64,000 nucleotides of DNA from Mactra quadrangularis (lineage: Eukaryota; Mollusca; Bivalvia; Venerida; Mactridae), in contig CM046299.1 in NCBI GenBank assembly GCA_025267735.1, forward strand, positions 23,024,232 to 23,088,231. The letters are read 5' to 3'. Position numbers and translations under genes: made by a program. The notes beneath the pieces are model-generated. The model was not told the DNA's origin, did not search any database, and worked only from the letters and a program-made list of their open reading frames with translations. Within the stretch, counting starts at the first letter, position 1. Each line of letters begins with the position of its first letter. Shown here piece by piece: positions 25,401 through 40,400 of this stretch.

Positions 25401-28400
25401 TTAAGCCGTGGCGTAGTGGTTAGCATGTCTGACTTCCAAACCGGAGATTGTGGGTTCCAGCCCGGTCGCGGTATGTCATACCCTATACATGAGTTGTTGA
25501 CCTCGTGGTAGGGTAAGTTAGCACTGGTGATAGAAAAAGTGTCCAGGAAACCTATGGTAGGAAGAGCTGGCCGTCGTATTATATGACTTAAATATGTGTT
25601 GAATATGACTTTAAAAAAAATAAAATAAATAAAATAGATAAATTGTTTAATTTTTACTCATCTGAATTAGTTCATGATGAGCTGTTGTGATGGGATGGAT
25701 GGTAAGTGTTCCCATGCTGTGTACATTGTTTGAATGCATTTTTCATAGTATATTTCATTGTCCAAAAGAACTTAATTGATCCTGTGAGTTTTGATTCTCA
25801 TCTTTTATAAAATAAATCCTCTGTACAAAATTTAGGTAATGTGCAAAAATTATTTCAGAGTAGATGAATACCACTAAAGTGGTCATTTTTGGATAAAGAA
25901 ATGTATCCGTTATTTTTGCACTTTTTGAATTTTTCCTATATTTAGCTACTGAAAGAATTTGTCTAAAACAAGAGTTTATTTACATTCTTAAGATTATGAC
26001 TACGTTACAGATTGTGGTAGTCTAGTTCACCCACCTTATGGTGAGGTCATAGTTCAAGGTCAACAATTTGGTGACTCGGCATTATATCAATGTAATGTTG
26101 GATATGAAATGATAGGTGTTCCTACAAGACAATGTAAAAGTAATGGAGAATGGAGTGGTATACCACCTTTATGTAAAATTGTTGGTAAGACATTGATTTA
26201 TTTCATAACTTCTACTTTAGCTGAAGACCAAACAGTTAGGACACGGGCATAAGGATTTAGAGGTTCCAGGTTAGAATCACACTAAAACAATGGCTGATTT
26301 CCTTGAGCAAGAAATTTACTTACAGGACTCCATATTTTATCATAAAATTAAGAATTTTTTGGTCCTGTAAATTTGATCCATTTAATCTAGTAAAAAATCC
26401 ATTTTGCTAAACCAAATGTCCAATGCTGATGAAAGTTTGTTGTGAAGACAAACTTATTCATATTTTTCAGAATTTAAACATGTTTGACCATTGTTAATAT
26501 ATGATCCATTACAGTTAAACATGGTTACAATTCACTGGGGTAATATCTGTATATAATGTTCTGTTATTAAGACCACCTTGGATTATTGCACAAGCATGTG
26601 ATTTGTGACAGTTTTTAGGTCCCAAATCTTTTTTCAGAAGAGAAAGGTCCTGATATTCAGACCATTCTGCTATTAGTATGAAGACGATCAGTTTTTGGTA
26701 ATCTTACTAGTAAAACTCTACTGTAAGGCCACAACAAGTTGATCATATGTTCTATGGAATCACTCACAGTTTAATTTTGATGGTTTTTACACACAAAAAA
26801 ATAACATAAAAATTTGGTCAAACTGCTATATAAAGCAACTGAATTAAGTTGTTGTTTTTGAATTTCTTCGCTCGCTTGCCCCATTTTTTTCCAGAAAAAT
26901 CCGTAGAACACATGATCAACTTGTTGTGGCCTAAATGATTAAATTTGTTTTTCTTTGATAACTGGCTTTTATAGATTGTGGAGAAATAGAGCCACCAGAG
27001 AATGGTTTTATAGAACTTTCATCAGGAACAGAATATAAATCATTTGTTGTCTTTGATTGTGATCCTTTACATCAGAAAACTGGACCTTCTGCTGTGGTAT
27101 GTCGAGCTGATGGTCAGTGGAGTAACAAGGAAACTACATGTACCCTCATAGGTAAGTGTACATAAGAACTGTATTTGTTGTGAACAATTTATGTGAACAC
27201 AGCAGAATCAATGTTGTTGACTCTAGAAATAATTAATTGAAGAAAAACAAAGTTGAATCCATGTGAATTTAACATAAAAAGTGTTCCATGTGCTCTTGAA
27301 AATCTCCTCTTATTATAGCCATTCTTGCTAAAAGAACATGAAAAAAACCCTGGCACTTTACCGCCAAAAGAACATAAAAAATCTGTGGCAATTTACTGCC
27401 AAATCTTGTTTATTATAAGAACACATTCATCTGCCGATAGAATTGTTACAATGTGGCAAGGTTATATATTGTCCGTTTTTTAGCTCGACTTTTCGAAGAA
27501 AATGAGAGCTATTGCTATCACTTTTGCGTCGGCGTTGGCGTTTGGAAAGTCATGGATGTATCATGATGATAATTTTAACAAACACATTCACTGTGAAATT
27601 ATTCAAGTTTTGACAGTTGAAAAAACAAACTATAATGATGCACAGAGCAAAATAAATAAAAAAGAAGAAAGCAAGTACAAATTTGTAAAAAGGAGCACAT
27701 GGAGTCAAAAAATAAATCGTGAAGATTCAAGACAGTATTCAACTAGATTTAATGTAGCATTTTTAGGAGTTTTTATGTTCGGTGCTATAATCTACTATTG
27801 GCTTATAGTTTTGTGAGGTAGTGTACATTAAGATTCAAAATGGCTATAGGGGTAAATATAGAAGTGTTGGTAATGACTTGCATTTTAGTAAAAAGGCATT
27901 CACTATACATGTATATTAAAGGTGCCATACACATACAGTTCAATAGATGTTAATAACTTCCTTGTAATCCGGTAAGACTGTCTTAGATTGTTCCACAGAC
28001 ATTCAAGTTTCAAGGATTTGGGGATGAATTTTATTAAGAAGAGGATATGTATGTATGAGGCTTATCAGAGGCATAAAACATATTTGTACTTCTATGCCTT
28101 CAAGCTAACTTTATGGTGATATGATAGAAGACTGTGTAGTAATTGCAATGGCATGGTTTGATCTCAGCTGTAACTAAGGATTTTAATTGGGTTATAAATA
28201 TTGTTATCTTGTCATTAATTTCAGATGGATATGTTTCTGAAAAGTTAACTTTACATCTAAATATGAGTGTAGAAGCTGCAGTAGACTTTGATAATGATAC
28301 AGTATATAGATCTTATCAATCTGAAGTCAAGAATCAGGTATATAGTGGATAACTTTCTTTTCATTGTTACTTTCATTTGTACTCGTTGGCCAAGGCAATT

Positions 28401-31400
28401 TGGCAGGTACCTCAAGACAGGTGCTTCTCGAAACGAAATGGGCTTTCAGGTATGAAAGTGTCTATCCTGGCTTTCATTTGCATGACAGAATCAATGGTTG
28501 CTGGGGTTAGATTACCAGAAAGTATTAGTGGTAACCTTGGCCCATGGAATTATTCTCTTTCTTTAATTTATTGGAGATGGAACGAGATGGAAGACCTTAT
28601 ATTTGAGATGGATAGAACAAGTTGAGCTCTTTATCTGTCAAACCACATCATATTTTACTGGCTGTCCTAAACTTGGGAAGCACTTCTGATTATTAATCCC
28701 ATAGTTTTAACTTAAATTCTTTGGGAACCTTGGGTAGATGGACTGACAGCCATTATATAACCTGTACAACATGTTGCTATGGCGTTAAACCAAAAAAAAA
28801 AGATTATTTTGCTATTTTTATTTATTTTAGTTATTACTACATTATATCACAGAGATGGCACAGTCTAATATAAATGTCATTGTTAAATCACTAAGGTAAT
28901 ATTCTATTTCTTCTTTCTTTATTACAAGATGTCTGATATTGTTATGTTTTTGGTAAAGTGAATTGTTTTCCAAGTTTGTTTACATACCATTGTAATACAA
29001 ATCTTAACAACTTCTGTTGACTCTATACACATGCTGTGTTGTTCTGTATTTGAGATTTCCCTTAAGAAGTAATATATGATCCACCTTTGTTCAGTTGGTA
29101 GCATGTCTGACTGCAAATCTGGAGGGGTATAAATTCCAGTCCTGTGCAGGACACTTGTGGAGTTCGATCATGAAATAATTTCTATAACCATTCTCCTACC
29201 CACCTCTATGTCTCGACTCGGGCAGCTGTTAACATCTGGCATACAGGCATACAATGTAATACAAGGGAAGGGATTTTACCAAAGAGAAAGCTTATTTCCT
29301 CGGATTTTTTTACTTATGACTTAAAATCAAACATACTTGTTGTTTAGCTATCTTGACCAAAATTTATTGATGTTATGCCCATATGTAGGTATTACGGTAT
29401 ACATATATGCCTGTGTTGTGTGAATATTTCAGTGTTGGAAGTCTTATAGTCTCCTATACAGTAACTATACCAGACACTGATGTATCTAAACAGAAATATT
29501 CTACAGCTACACAATCACTAGCTCATGGTTCTGTAGTTACAGTGTTTGATGAACCTTTAACTACTACAAGAATGGAGATTGGTGATGATAATGGTTTGTT
29601 TTATTTTGTTTTATTCCATTTAATATCATTTTCTTAACTTTATTAAGGCACTGTGGTGCAGTGGTAAGCTACAATTGGTAGGTAACCATACTGATGTGTA
29701 GTTTTATCTCTGATTCACAAGGCACTAACAGTAACAGTACTAATTTAGTTTTTCCCGCCCAGCTAGCTCAGTTGGTAGCCAAAAGTCGTCTACTGAGATA
29801 GGGGTCATAGGTTCAATTCCCCGGTGGGGCATACTTTTGTAGAGCTTGGTCATGAAAAAATTTCTACTGTCATTCTTTCTTCCACCACTGATTCAACATC
29901 ATGTAGGGCAGTAGTCAGTCACTGACTAAAGTATGCGTTTAGTAGTTGGTTAACAGCTAAGGCCACAACAAGTTGATCATGTGTTCTACAGATTTTTCTG
30001 GTAAAAAATTGGGCAAAGGAAGCAAAGATATAGCTTTATATAGCGGTTTGACCAAATTTTTATGAGCGAGGAAATAAAAAATTTTTTTTTGTAAAAACAG
30101 TCAAAATTAAGGTGCGATCAAATCCATAGAACATATGATCAATTTGTTGTAGCCTTAATCCAGAGAGTTAGCCATTCCAGGAACAGTAAGTAGGTGGACT
30201 GACCGCCTGATATAACCTATACAGTGTGTTGCTACGGCATTAAACCCAACAAACAAACACACTTATTAAGTTTATAACTGTTTATAATGTTTGATAGTGA
30301 TCTGTATTAGGTATAGTTTTACAGTCATACTCATATAAATTCTTAATTCAATATTGTAATACAGTAAAGTCCAAATTCAATGCAATAGTTCATAATTCAC
30401 TTGTTGAGCAGTCACCCAGCTAGCTCAGTTGGTAGCATGCAAGTCTACTGATCGAGGGGTCGTGGGTTGGATTCCCGGTCAGGGCGTATTTTGTGGAGCT
30501 TGGTCATAAAATTATTTCTATGGCCATTCTCCCTCCTACCAATGATTCTTAATTATGTGAGCAGTTGTCAATCACTGACGAAAGTATGCGCCTAGTAGTT
30601 GATTAACAGCTAACCCCACAACAAGTTCATCCATGTGTTCTACATATTTTTTGGTAAAAAATTGGGCGAGGGAGTGAAGAAAAATATTAAAAAATCTTAA
30701 TTCAGTTGCTTTATATAGCGGTTTGACCAAATTTTTATGAGCGAGGAAATAAAAAATATTTTTTTTGTATAAACAGTCAAAATTAAGGTTCAAGCGAATC
30801 CATAGAACTTAATTTATGATCAACTTCTTGTGGCCTTAATCCAGAGATTTAGCATTTCCAGGAACAGCGAGTAGGTTGATTGACCAGTTATATGACGTAT
30901 ACAATGTGTTATTATGGAGTTAAACCCAACAAAACAAAAACAAAAAAACTCATGTTGAGCAGGCCAAAACGGCACTCACGAACTCTAAATTATATTTCTA
31001 AAAACCTACATGTTAATTCTTTGAATTTACATCTGTCCAACCTGACCAACTTGCTTACATTCCACTGTTTTACACTGTATTCGCACTATTTAGTAAGCAC
31101 ACAATCAATTCTGATATTGTCTTTTAATTGAGGATGTTAAATTCTATTTTTCAGTAAATATAGTGGAGTTACCAAGTGATGAAGTAATCTGTCAGTTATT
31201 TATACAAATATGTGGTAGTTGTGAACCTAGTCATATCTGTATAGTAGAAAGTGGTGTGCCTCAATGCAGGTTTGTTAATTAGTATTATTCTGTCTAGCAT
31301 GGCTTGTCATGTAAGGTCTTCCTTTTGTCCATCATGATAATCTATACTTAGGTTCAGGCAACTTGTACTGCTACTGCACATTTGGTTCGGACAAGTAAAA

Positions 31401-34400
31401 TATATACAGTCATAGTTGGTAGTCCAACCTGGCAATCTACTTTTATTTGAAGTTGAGCTCTGCATGGGTGCTTGTATAGTTACATTTATTAATCGGCTCT
31501 TATTGTATACTGGCAGTTTTATGGCATAAGATATTACATGATATTATGAATGAAGGGTTTCCAGGATTTGCAAAACAATCATTTTTTTATCATGAAACAC
31601 GTTCTTAAACTTCAATTAATCACTCTTGAGTCTGCTTCTTGGTCCTGTAGCATTGAGCAATAAGAAAAACAGTTTCTTGCTCAAGGAAACTCGGTAGGTT
31701 ATAGATGTAATAGACCTAATCCGGAATTCAAATTTATGGGTTTTTCCGTCCGTGCACAGGCGGTACATACAAAGTTTACTACACATTATTGCGAAACAGC
31801 ACGAACTATGGATTAAATCCTATTGTTCTTTAAACATGTGTTTCATTGTAACAGTGAAAGTTTGTTTGTACCGGAGGGGAAAACCCAAATATTTGAATTC
31901 CGGATATAGTCTATTCAAACCAACACTGATCTGGCTAACCAAAACATCATAATCACTCATCCTCAAAATACTGCATCAGTCACTATTGTTTTGTAGCCAC
32001 CAGTGATTCTAAGCAATCCTCTCATAAACATTCTGTACTGATACCTGAGATTGTAGCATAAAAGAAGTAGAAATGTCTAGTTGAAGTTTGAAAATTTAAT
32101 AATGTTTTAAAATAATTCTATGTGGGAGAAAATGTTGCCAATGCAGATCAGCTTCGAACTTCTCCTTAACTTTCAAATCTGTGTTTTAAAAATTGTAATT
32201 CATCTGTAATCTGGTGTAAGGTTTGCATCATTATGTTATTATTTGAAACAACTGTACTATTTTCAGACCTGATCCAAGTATAGGTAACATTAATGTTTTT
32301 GTCTTATCATTTAACATTCACATTGTTGAATTTGCTCACACATAAAAAATACTTATCAAAAGGCAGCCAGCATGGTCCTGATGTGATGAACATGATTTAG
32401 AGTGCCCTCAAAAAGTTCTTGGACCAATAAAACTTTGAGAAATAGTGTCTGTGCATACCACAAATAATTTACTGTCAGTTTGTACATGTAATTTAGCTTT
32501 GATTCATAATTATGTTGAGAGACTACATTTTGTAATTGTTGTGGCTTTTTTTAATTTGCTCAGATGACTCTTTGTTTATTTTTTGTTGTTGATTAATTAC
32601 AGGCCTCAATGTAAAAGAGTACCTATGTCCGTTTTTTGTCAAAATTGAGATAGGATCATTTTCATATAAGAAATTGAATTCTCTATTTGATAACCCCCTT
32701 CTTGACAAGAATAATGAGTTATTTTGAAAGAAATTGGCCTTTAAAGAATATGCAAAAGGTCCTATCTCCACGGCTGGATATAGGACCTTTTTGCATAACA
32801 ATAGGAGATGCTGTAATGTTTACACACATTTTATTGCCTGATGTTTTTTTTTCAATATTTAAAGAGATGTCAGGAATAAGTAACTAAAAAGAATTGAAAG
32901 TGTTTTTGTTTTCCAAGTCCATTCAATGCTTTAATTTGAGATTTGAAACCAAGAAAATAGAAAATGTTTTGTCAGAAGAGCGTTTATGGCTGTTTCTGTG
33001 TTCCATTGTTTAAGTTTAATTTGTAATGATGTTTGATGCTTCTTGGTGTTATTAAAAAAAGAAGTGTAATCTTCCTTAGTCTTGATCTTGTTTACTTTTT
33101 GCTCGTTATAAACACAATTAACTTTTTACGGATTTTTTCACCATTTTTCAACTAAGTATGTCTATCAAGCAACTTAAGAGTCCTATTTTTAATTGGAGAT
33201 AAGACCCTTTTTGCATAAATGAAAATGCAAAAATGTTATAAAATTAACACAAAAGCTTACTTCTTTGGAGTATTTACACACAATTTGGTCAAAATTCTAA
33301 GGAAAAAATTTGCTTACTATTGGAACAATTTTTGTTTTGATCAATTTTTCCCAAAAAATCACAAACATTCATTTTTCTCGAAAAGTATTAAAATGGAGAT
33401 AGGTACCCTTTTACATTGAGCCCTTCAATTTGAATTGGTTTAACTTTAGAAACAGGATTTTGTCCAGGGACATTTTGGAGCACATTGTATATATATTATT
33501 TATGATTTATGGGAACCCTGCCAGTTGCAAGTGATACTAATAGTTTTATATTATTTACAAACGATCCACCTATGTTATTGAGTGGTTAACATAGCTGACA
33601 TCATATCACTGTTACTTCTCACCAATTCTGTAATGAGGGCTTGAGCCTGACTGCATACCATGGTATTTTATATGAGGTTGTTATGGAGAATGGTAGTCAC
33701 TCATGTAGGGATTCCTCCTTGGAAAGTCAGTAAGCTGTATGTTAGGGCCATCTAACACTATTTCAACTGTATAGTGCGTACAAATTGACCCCGACCTAAC
33801 CTTTATGCAAGAATATTCATTACATTGAATACGAATATAGTATTAATGTTCGAAAACAATCGGATTATATCGTCAAGGCGCAAATGTAATTATAACACAA
33901 GGATCAATTTTAAAGTACATTTAAAACGTATGTCTATTACACATAGACCGGACCAGAGGATTATACGATGAGGCTAGCTACCTATTCAAAGGTTGTAGGT
34001 TTTAGCCCCACAATCGCCATCCCTCATCCATTTTATTATTTACTGTAATCAAAAATGTAAGAACACGAGTTTCCCGTTTGAATGCATTTGAATCGTGAGT
34101 TGTTATACATGCTGGCTGTGTATACTCTATTCATGCCTAATTATATTTTAAATACGTAACGAGTCGAAGTGTAGAGTAGGCGTGGTATTGATTTTCGCCG
34201 GGATATGTGTAGATGATAATTAGATGCAAATGTTAAAGGTAAGGTCGGGGTCAATTTGTACGCACTATACAACAGAACAAACTGTTTAATCTATGTACAG
34301 AACCCACCAAAAGTTTGGATACAAAAGAAATTTACTACAGTTCTCGAATTTTGACGATTACTTTTGTAGAAACATTATTTTAACATATTTAAATATGTTT

Positions 34401-37400
34401 TGTTATAAAATGAAAACAAATTTCTTGAATGCATCTCTTTATAAGATTCAGCATCTGACATCATAAAGCCTCCAAAACCATGATTATTGCAATAATTTTC
34501 CCTAACAAAATTTTTACGCTATTTTTGTAGTCTTGGATACAATAATAATGATCACCAAAAAAAATAATGCAAAACTGCAAAGCATTTCAAAATTAACAGT
34601 TAATAAATGTTAGTTAAAAAATGCTATTCAATAGGCCCACTATCTGAAAATGTCTCCAAACATTTGGTGGGTACTGTATATCAGGGTCAAATGTGTTGGA
34701 TCAACTTTGTTAAACATTATACAGCTGAACAAAATTCCATTAATTGGCATTTTGTAGTGAGAAAATGGTAAGTGCTTATAAAAATCATGTGTTTTTTATT
34801 AGGATATTCCATGGACAAAATATAGTACAATTTAATACTTTGACTTTCATAAATAAAGTCAATAATTTAAATTTTCATTGTGGTACAAAATATAAATTGA
34901 AAATGGTGTCACTTTAGAAGATAAATGACTTCACAAAAGAATACAGATGAAAAAATAAATAATTGTCAGTTTCAGAGTAAGATCTTTTTATTTCAACTTA
35001 TTAGCTCAGAAAATGATATTTTCACTCATAGCTACGCCTCTCTTGAAAATATGAAATAGTACTTTTGAGCTCACTTGCTGAAATAAAAACTTTTCTTATA
35101 CCAAAATCAATGAATATCTTCTATTTCTTTCAGACTGTGGAACGCCACCAAGACCAGTAAATGGATATATAGATATAAGTGATGGTACATTATTAAATGC
35201 AGTAGTTGAATACAATTGTAATCTTGGTTATACATTGATTGGTGATGATACTTTAACATGTCAACTTACTGGACAATGGAAACCTAGTGCACCTAACTGT
35301 ATCAGAACAGGTGAGAACATGTCTCCGTGATTTTATACATACAGTTGATCATGACATAAGTAGGAGCTGTAGTCCAGTGGTGGGATGCTTGCTTAGGGAT
35401 CAAGAGGTCCTGGGTTCAAACCCCACCCTGGGCATTGCTAATTTCTTTGAGCAAGAAATTTACCTGCGATCGCTTCACATCATCTAGGTGTAAATGGGTA
35501 CCTGCGAGGGTGGTATAATTACATTGTGCCAAAGTGTCGGCTACACTAAGCGGAGTAAAAAGACTCTCCAGAGATATTGATAGATAGATACCAGTAGCCC
35601 AATGACCAGAGGTAATAGCTGTAAAGTCGGTGAATGTGCATAAGTATTAAACTTAGACTAAAAATGTTTTTACATAATATAATGCATCTCAACGTATCCT
35701 ACATTTTGAATTGTTTTGTACCTGAGTCGGAGGACAAGATGATTTTTCTTTTAAAAAATGTGTTTGTTTTATTTTATGTTTTTTTTTAAATGATTCTTAT
35801 CATGACTTGAATAATTTAAAGTTCCCCTATTAAGACCACATTCATTCAATTTGTGATAATTTTGAAATTCCTTAATGCTTATTTAATTAAATGCCCAGGT
35901 TTTCTTGGCAAGGAATATACAGTGTAGTATTTATTGATCTGGCGTACCACTAATCATCATCATTTACAAAATTAGCTTACTTTTATTTTCATCATCATTT
36001 GTGCTTTTTGAAAAAGTAATAATTCTTTTTGAAAATGTTGGCTTTCCACTGTATATTATTTCTAAGGCATTTATAATTTGGACATGTTGATATAAAATGA
36101 TATTCATCTTCAATAAAATTATTGTTACAAATAGTCCATTTTTGTTCAGGTATGTTGTTATTGATTACATTCAGATTGTGGAGATGTTGTTGCACCATCA
36201 GATGGTTCTATAGTGATAACAAGTACAACATATGGTAGTACAGCAAGTTTTACATGTAATACAGACTATAGTTTGATTGGTGTTAGTTCTATTATATGTC
36301 AGGCTGATGGCACATGGAGCAATGATCCTCCAAGATGTCAAATTACAGGTTTGAACTTTTATTTGATTGTTTTTACCCAACTGTTTTACATTGGTACATA
36401 GTGCATATGACTACAAATCCTGAGGGCAAAGTTTTCAATTCTTAGACCTGACCATCTTACCCTTGTGGAGTTAAGTCTTGAAATACTTTCTATAACCATT
36501 TTTCCACCATTAAGTTACATGACCACTGTATCAAGCATGCATGACTTGGGTTCAAAAAAGCTAGTTTGTAATCAACAGGCCAACACTTAATTCAAAATAT
36601 TGGAAATTCTGCACTTTGTTCACTAGTGTTGTCTGCTCCTTTAATACATGTTTTTGGATGTGATATCAACGAAAGATGGTGGGAAAACTTACATGTGCAT
36701 GTCCTTGGACTTTTTTAGCCAAAAAGTGGAGAAACAATGTTTAAGTGAAAATTTTATATTTTCAGCAGGGGAGAGGCATGCAGAAAAAAAATCAAGTTTT
36801 TAAGCAAAATATTTATATATATTTTTTGCTGTTATATCAATGACAGATGATGTCCTAGCACATTTTGATGCATATATATAATACTAGATGGATGTTGTTT
36901 CAGGCTGTGGTGATTTAAGTGAACCAGACAATGGTAAAATAGAAGTTATAGATAATGGTCTAACAGCAGTATATACATGTAATGTAGGTTATATATTAAA
37001 TGGTGATAGTTTTAGAAGATGTATACCTCATGTAGCTTGGAGTGGTGTCTCTCCTACATGTCAACATATAGGTATGTCATGGTGATATTGTTCAATAATT
37101 TCTGTGCCTTTAACAATTTGTATGCATTAATTGCATTAAAAATGTTACATAGTCTATGTACATGTTGAATTCAACTAAGATTTAGTATCTCACTATGACA
37201 TATTATATAAGAAATAGTATACACCACTGAGGGCCTCCTGGTCTAATAGTGACCAACCAGTTAGCCCTAAAATGTATAGTGGACCGAAGCCTAAGGGCTG
37301 ACTGAGAGGTCACTATTAGACCAGAGGCCCTCAGTTGTGTGTACTGTTTCTTATATTATACCATACATTTTTAACACTTTTTTAGCAAAAGCAAAAGAAT

Positions 37401-40400
37401 AAACTTTGTTAAACATTTAATAGGTCAAAACTAATAGCACAAACTCTGTTTACACGTGGCAATTTTTGCTTCGTGAATATTACGATGTGGGATAGCCGTA
37501 TGCCGTGGGAAGCCTTGCATATTAAGGTGATGGTATGCACATGGCACAAAACAACACACCCGTACGGACCTGTAGCTAGAAGATATGCAAGTTTCATTCA
37601 TACTCGGCCACAATTTTGTTCGCAATTTGACTTTGAAACTGATACATGTATCCTGGGCTCATCTCATCGAGCCTGGTAAAAACCTAACAGTCCATATGGG
37701 TACTCAAGAGTTCGAACGGATCCTTGCGGAGCTTGGTCACTAGGCGTGTGTGTGGTGCCCTCATGGCTATTTTTATGTTTATGGGACTGAAGCAGTAGGT
37801 ACCAGTATAATATATGATTTTAGAATCTACCTTGGTGATATATTTTGATGTAATATTAAATAGTACAGTCAGGTACAAGACTAAATCTTCTCATTGTATT
37901 GCTAGAAATTTTCAGCAGCAATTGTTTGGTGTATAAGGAAAATTCTACCTTAATCATTGATAAAATGAATTATTTTTGAATCAATACCCTCGTGAACATA
38001 TAAATGAATTACATAAAAATATGCAATCACATGACAATGGGGTAATTCGTTCTTATTTATATTTAAAGTCAATGTAATATATTTTGTGGTTAAATTGTTT
38101 CACTGACATAAAATTTAAATATGAAAATGAAATTAAAAGAAAACAAACAGAAAAGTGGTATTTATCAATTTGCAATAAGATTGTTTTATAACATGAAGCT
38201 ATTTCAACTAATGTACTTAGAAAAGATATTTTCACTAATGGCTATGCCAGTTTTGAAAAAAAACATTTTTGCTGACTCATTATGAATCATTCCTACAAAA
38301 GTCATAGGTATCTTCTATTTTTAGTCTTTCGGCGATTCCCAGTCAAAAGGCTTAAGTTATACCACAAGCCGAAAACTATCGACGATTCAAATGCCTGACC
38401 AATTTAACCTGCGGTGTGATACATGTGTCTTTGATTTACTATGCAGTAGGCGATGAAAGTAGTTCTGTCAATCAACTGACACGTCTTTGTTTCAGTGTAA
38501 ATGGCAGGTATTTATGTTACGTGTGAATGGGCGGAGTCAAATCTCGCTAATACACTATTAAGTAGTATTTGCCAGTTATGCAGGATAGATTAGCATTTTT
38601 GCCCTGCTCGGTTTGTACTTGAATATAATGTGTAAGGAGTAATCATTAGTATGGATTCATAAGTTTTCAATGTGCACGAAAGTCTTTCTGTATTTCAATA
38701 CTTTGATGTTTAATATTACAGTTTGTGGAGATTTGTCTCCTCCTACTAATGGTATGGTATTATATTCAAGTACATTGTATGGTAGTACAGCAACATATAT
38801 ATGTACCAAAGAAGGTTATGAATTAAATGGTTTACAATCACGTACATGTGGTGAAGAAGGATTGTGGTCTGGAGACGCCCCAACATGTGATTTGAAAGGT
38901 GAGCCTTATAAATGCCCACCCAGCTAGCTCAGTGGGTAGCACACAAGTCTACTGATCTTCTATAAATGTTACTTTAATTTGTTTATTACATTTGTTCAAA
39001 TTGACTTTGATAAGTGTACAATTCTATTTTAGCTTAAAGTTGAAACAAGCTCTTACAACTTTTATTATTCACTCTCCAGTCCACTTCCTGGTCCTCTAGA
39101 ACTGAGTAGTAAGGAAAAAGTTCATTGCTCAAGGAAACAACAAGATGGGTTTTGAAATTGTATGTGATTCATACCCATGAAAAACTGGTTATCCAATGAT
39201 TTCATGGTCATAGCCACTCAGCCACGCACCCCTAATGAGGATAGACACATTATAAGGCCATCCAGGTACACTGCTCATAGCATGTATATGTCGCTGATTC
39301 TGTTGAAGAAAGATATCTGCTAGTAGATTCAGGTCGAGAATGCTGACAGCAGGTGCAGTATAAACCTGCAAATATATGCAATGAACGCACAAATCAATAA
39401 AATGATAGAGAGAAAGACGAACAAACGTTTTCACGTTTCAGTGTCAATGGCAGAGTGCACATGCGTGAAGAAAGTGTAGATATACAACAAATGAGAAAAG
39501 CATTGTTGTTGTCACGTATGAATATTAAGTAATAGTTAGTAGGAGATGAGTAAGAGAAAATGAATAAATATACAACAAGGATGAAAACAATGATCTATAA
39601 CAGATATATATATACACTCTTACATAAGATACACTCATCCATCAGGAACGGTGTCTAATGACCCGGTGACATATAATTATTACTCCAAGAGTTGTATATG
39701 TAGTTCTCGTACATGACAAACTTACCTTCTTAGAATTTGGTCATGACATACTTTTCTGTGGCCATTCTAACTCCAACTGCTGTGATGAGTAGAACAGTTA
39801 TCCCCTATAGAAAATGTGATGTTTTTAAGTTTACAAATTACAAGAATGGGCCAATACATGTCTAAAGATTTATCTGTCAATGTGCATGTGTATATTTTAG
39901 TTAATTACATATATAGAGTGAGAAGATGAGCATACTTTCATGGAGTTTGGTCATAAAATAATTTCTACTGCCGTTCTCCCACTCACCACTGAAGTTAAAT
40001 CATGAAGTCAGTTGTGAGTGACTGACAAGTATCTGCCTAGTTACTGGTTAACTGCTCAATCCAGAGACTGAGCTTTTCCATGAATGGTTAGTTGGTTGAC
40101 TGAAGGCTATACAATTCAACCAAAAAAATAAAACATACAAAAACTAATGGAGAGTAGCTTATATGGCAAACATCTTTAAGTCTCTTTTTATAAAACATCA
40201 CTTTAATTTTTGTACAGATTGTGGACAATTACTTCCAATCAGCCATGGTAACTTAGAGTTGACAGGTACAACATATAACAATACTGGTACATATAGTTGT
40301 AAACAAGATTATATACTACAAGGCTCACATATACTTACTTGTCTAATCTCTGGTTGGAGTGATACACCTCCTGTATGCATTCTTTCAGGTAAGCTTTCAG

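Noticed and set aside
27502..27816. 104-codon + frame in the intron before SEA domain 2
   Set aside because: It starts inside a dispersed repeat, has no recognisable domain, and no splice sites link it to the gene frame.
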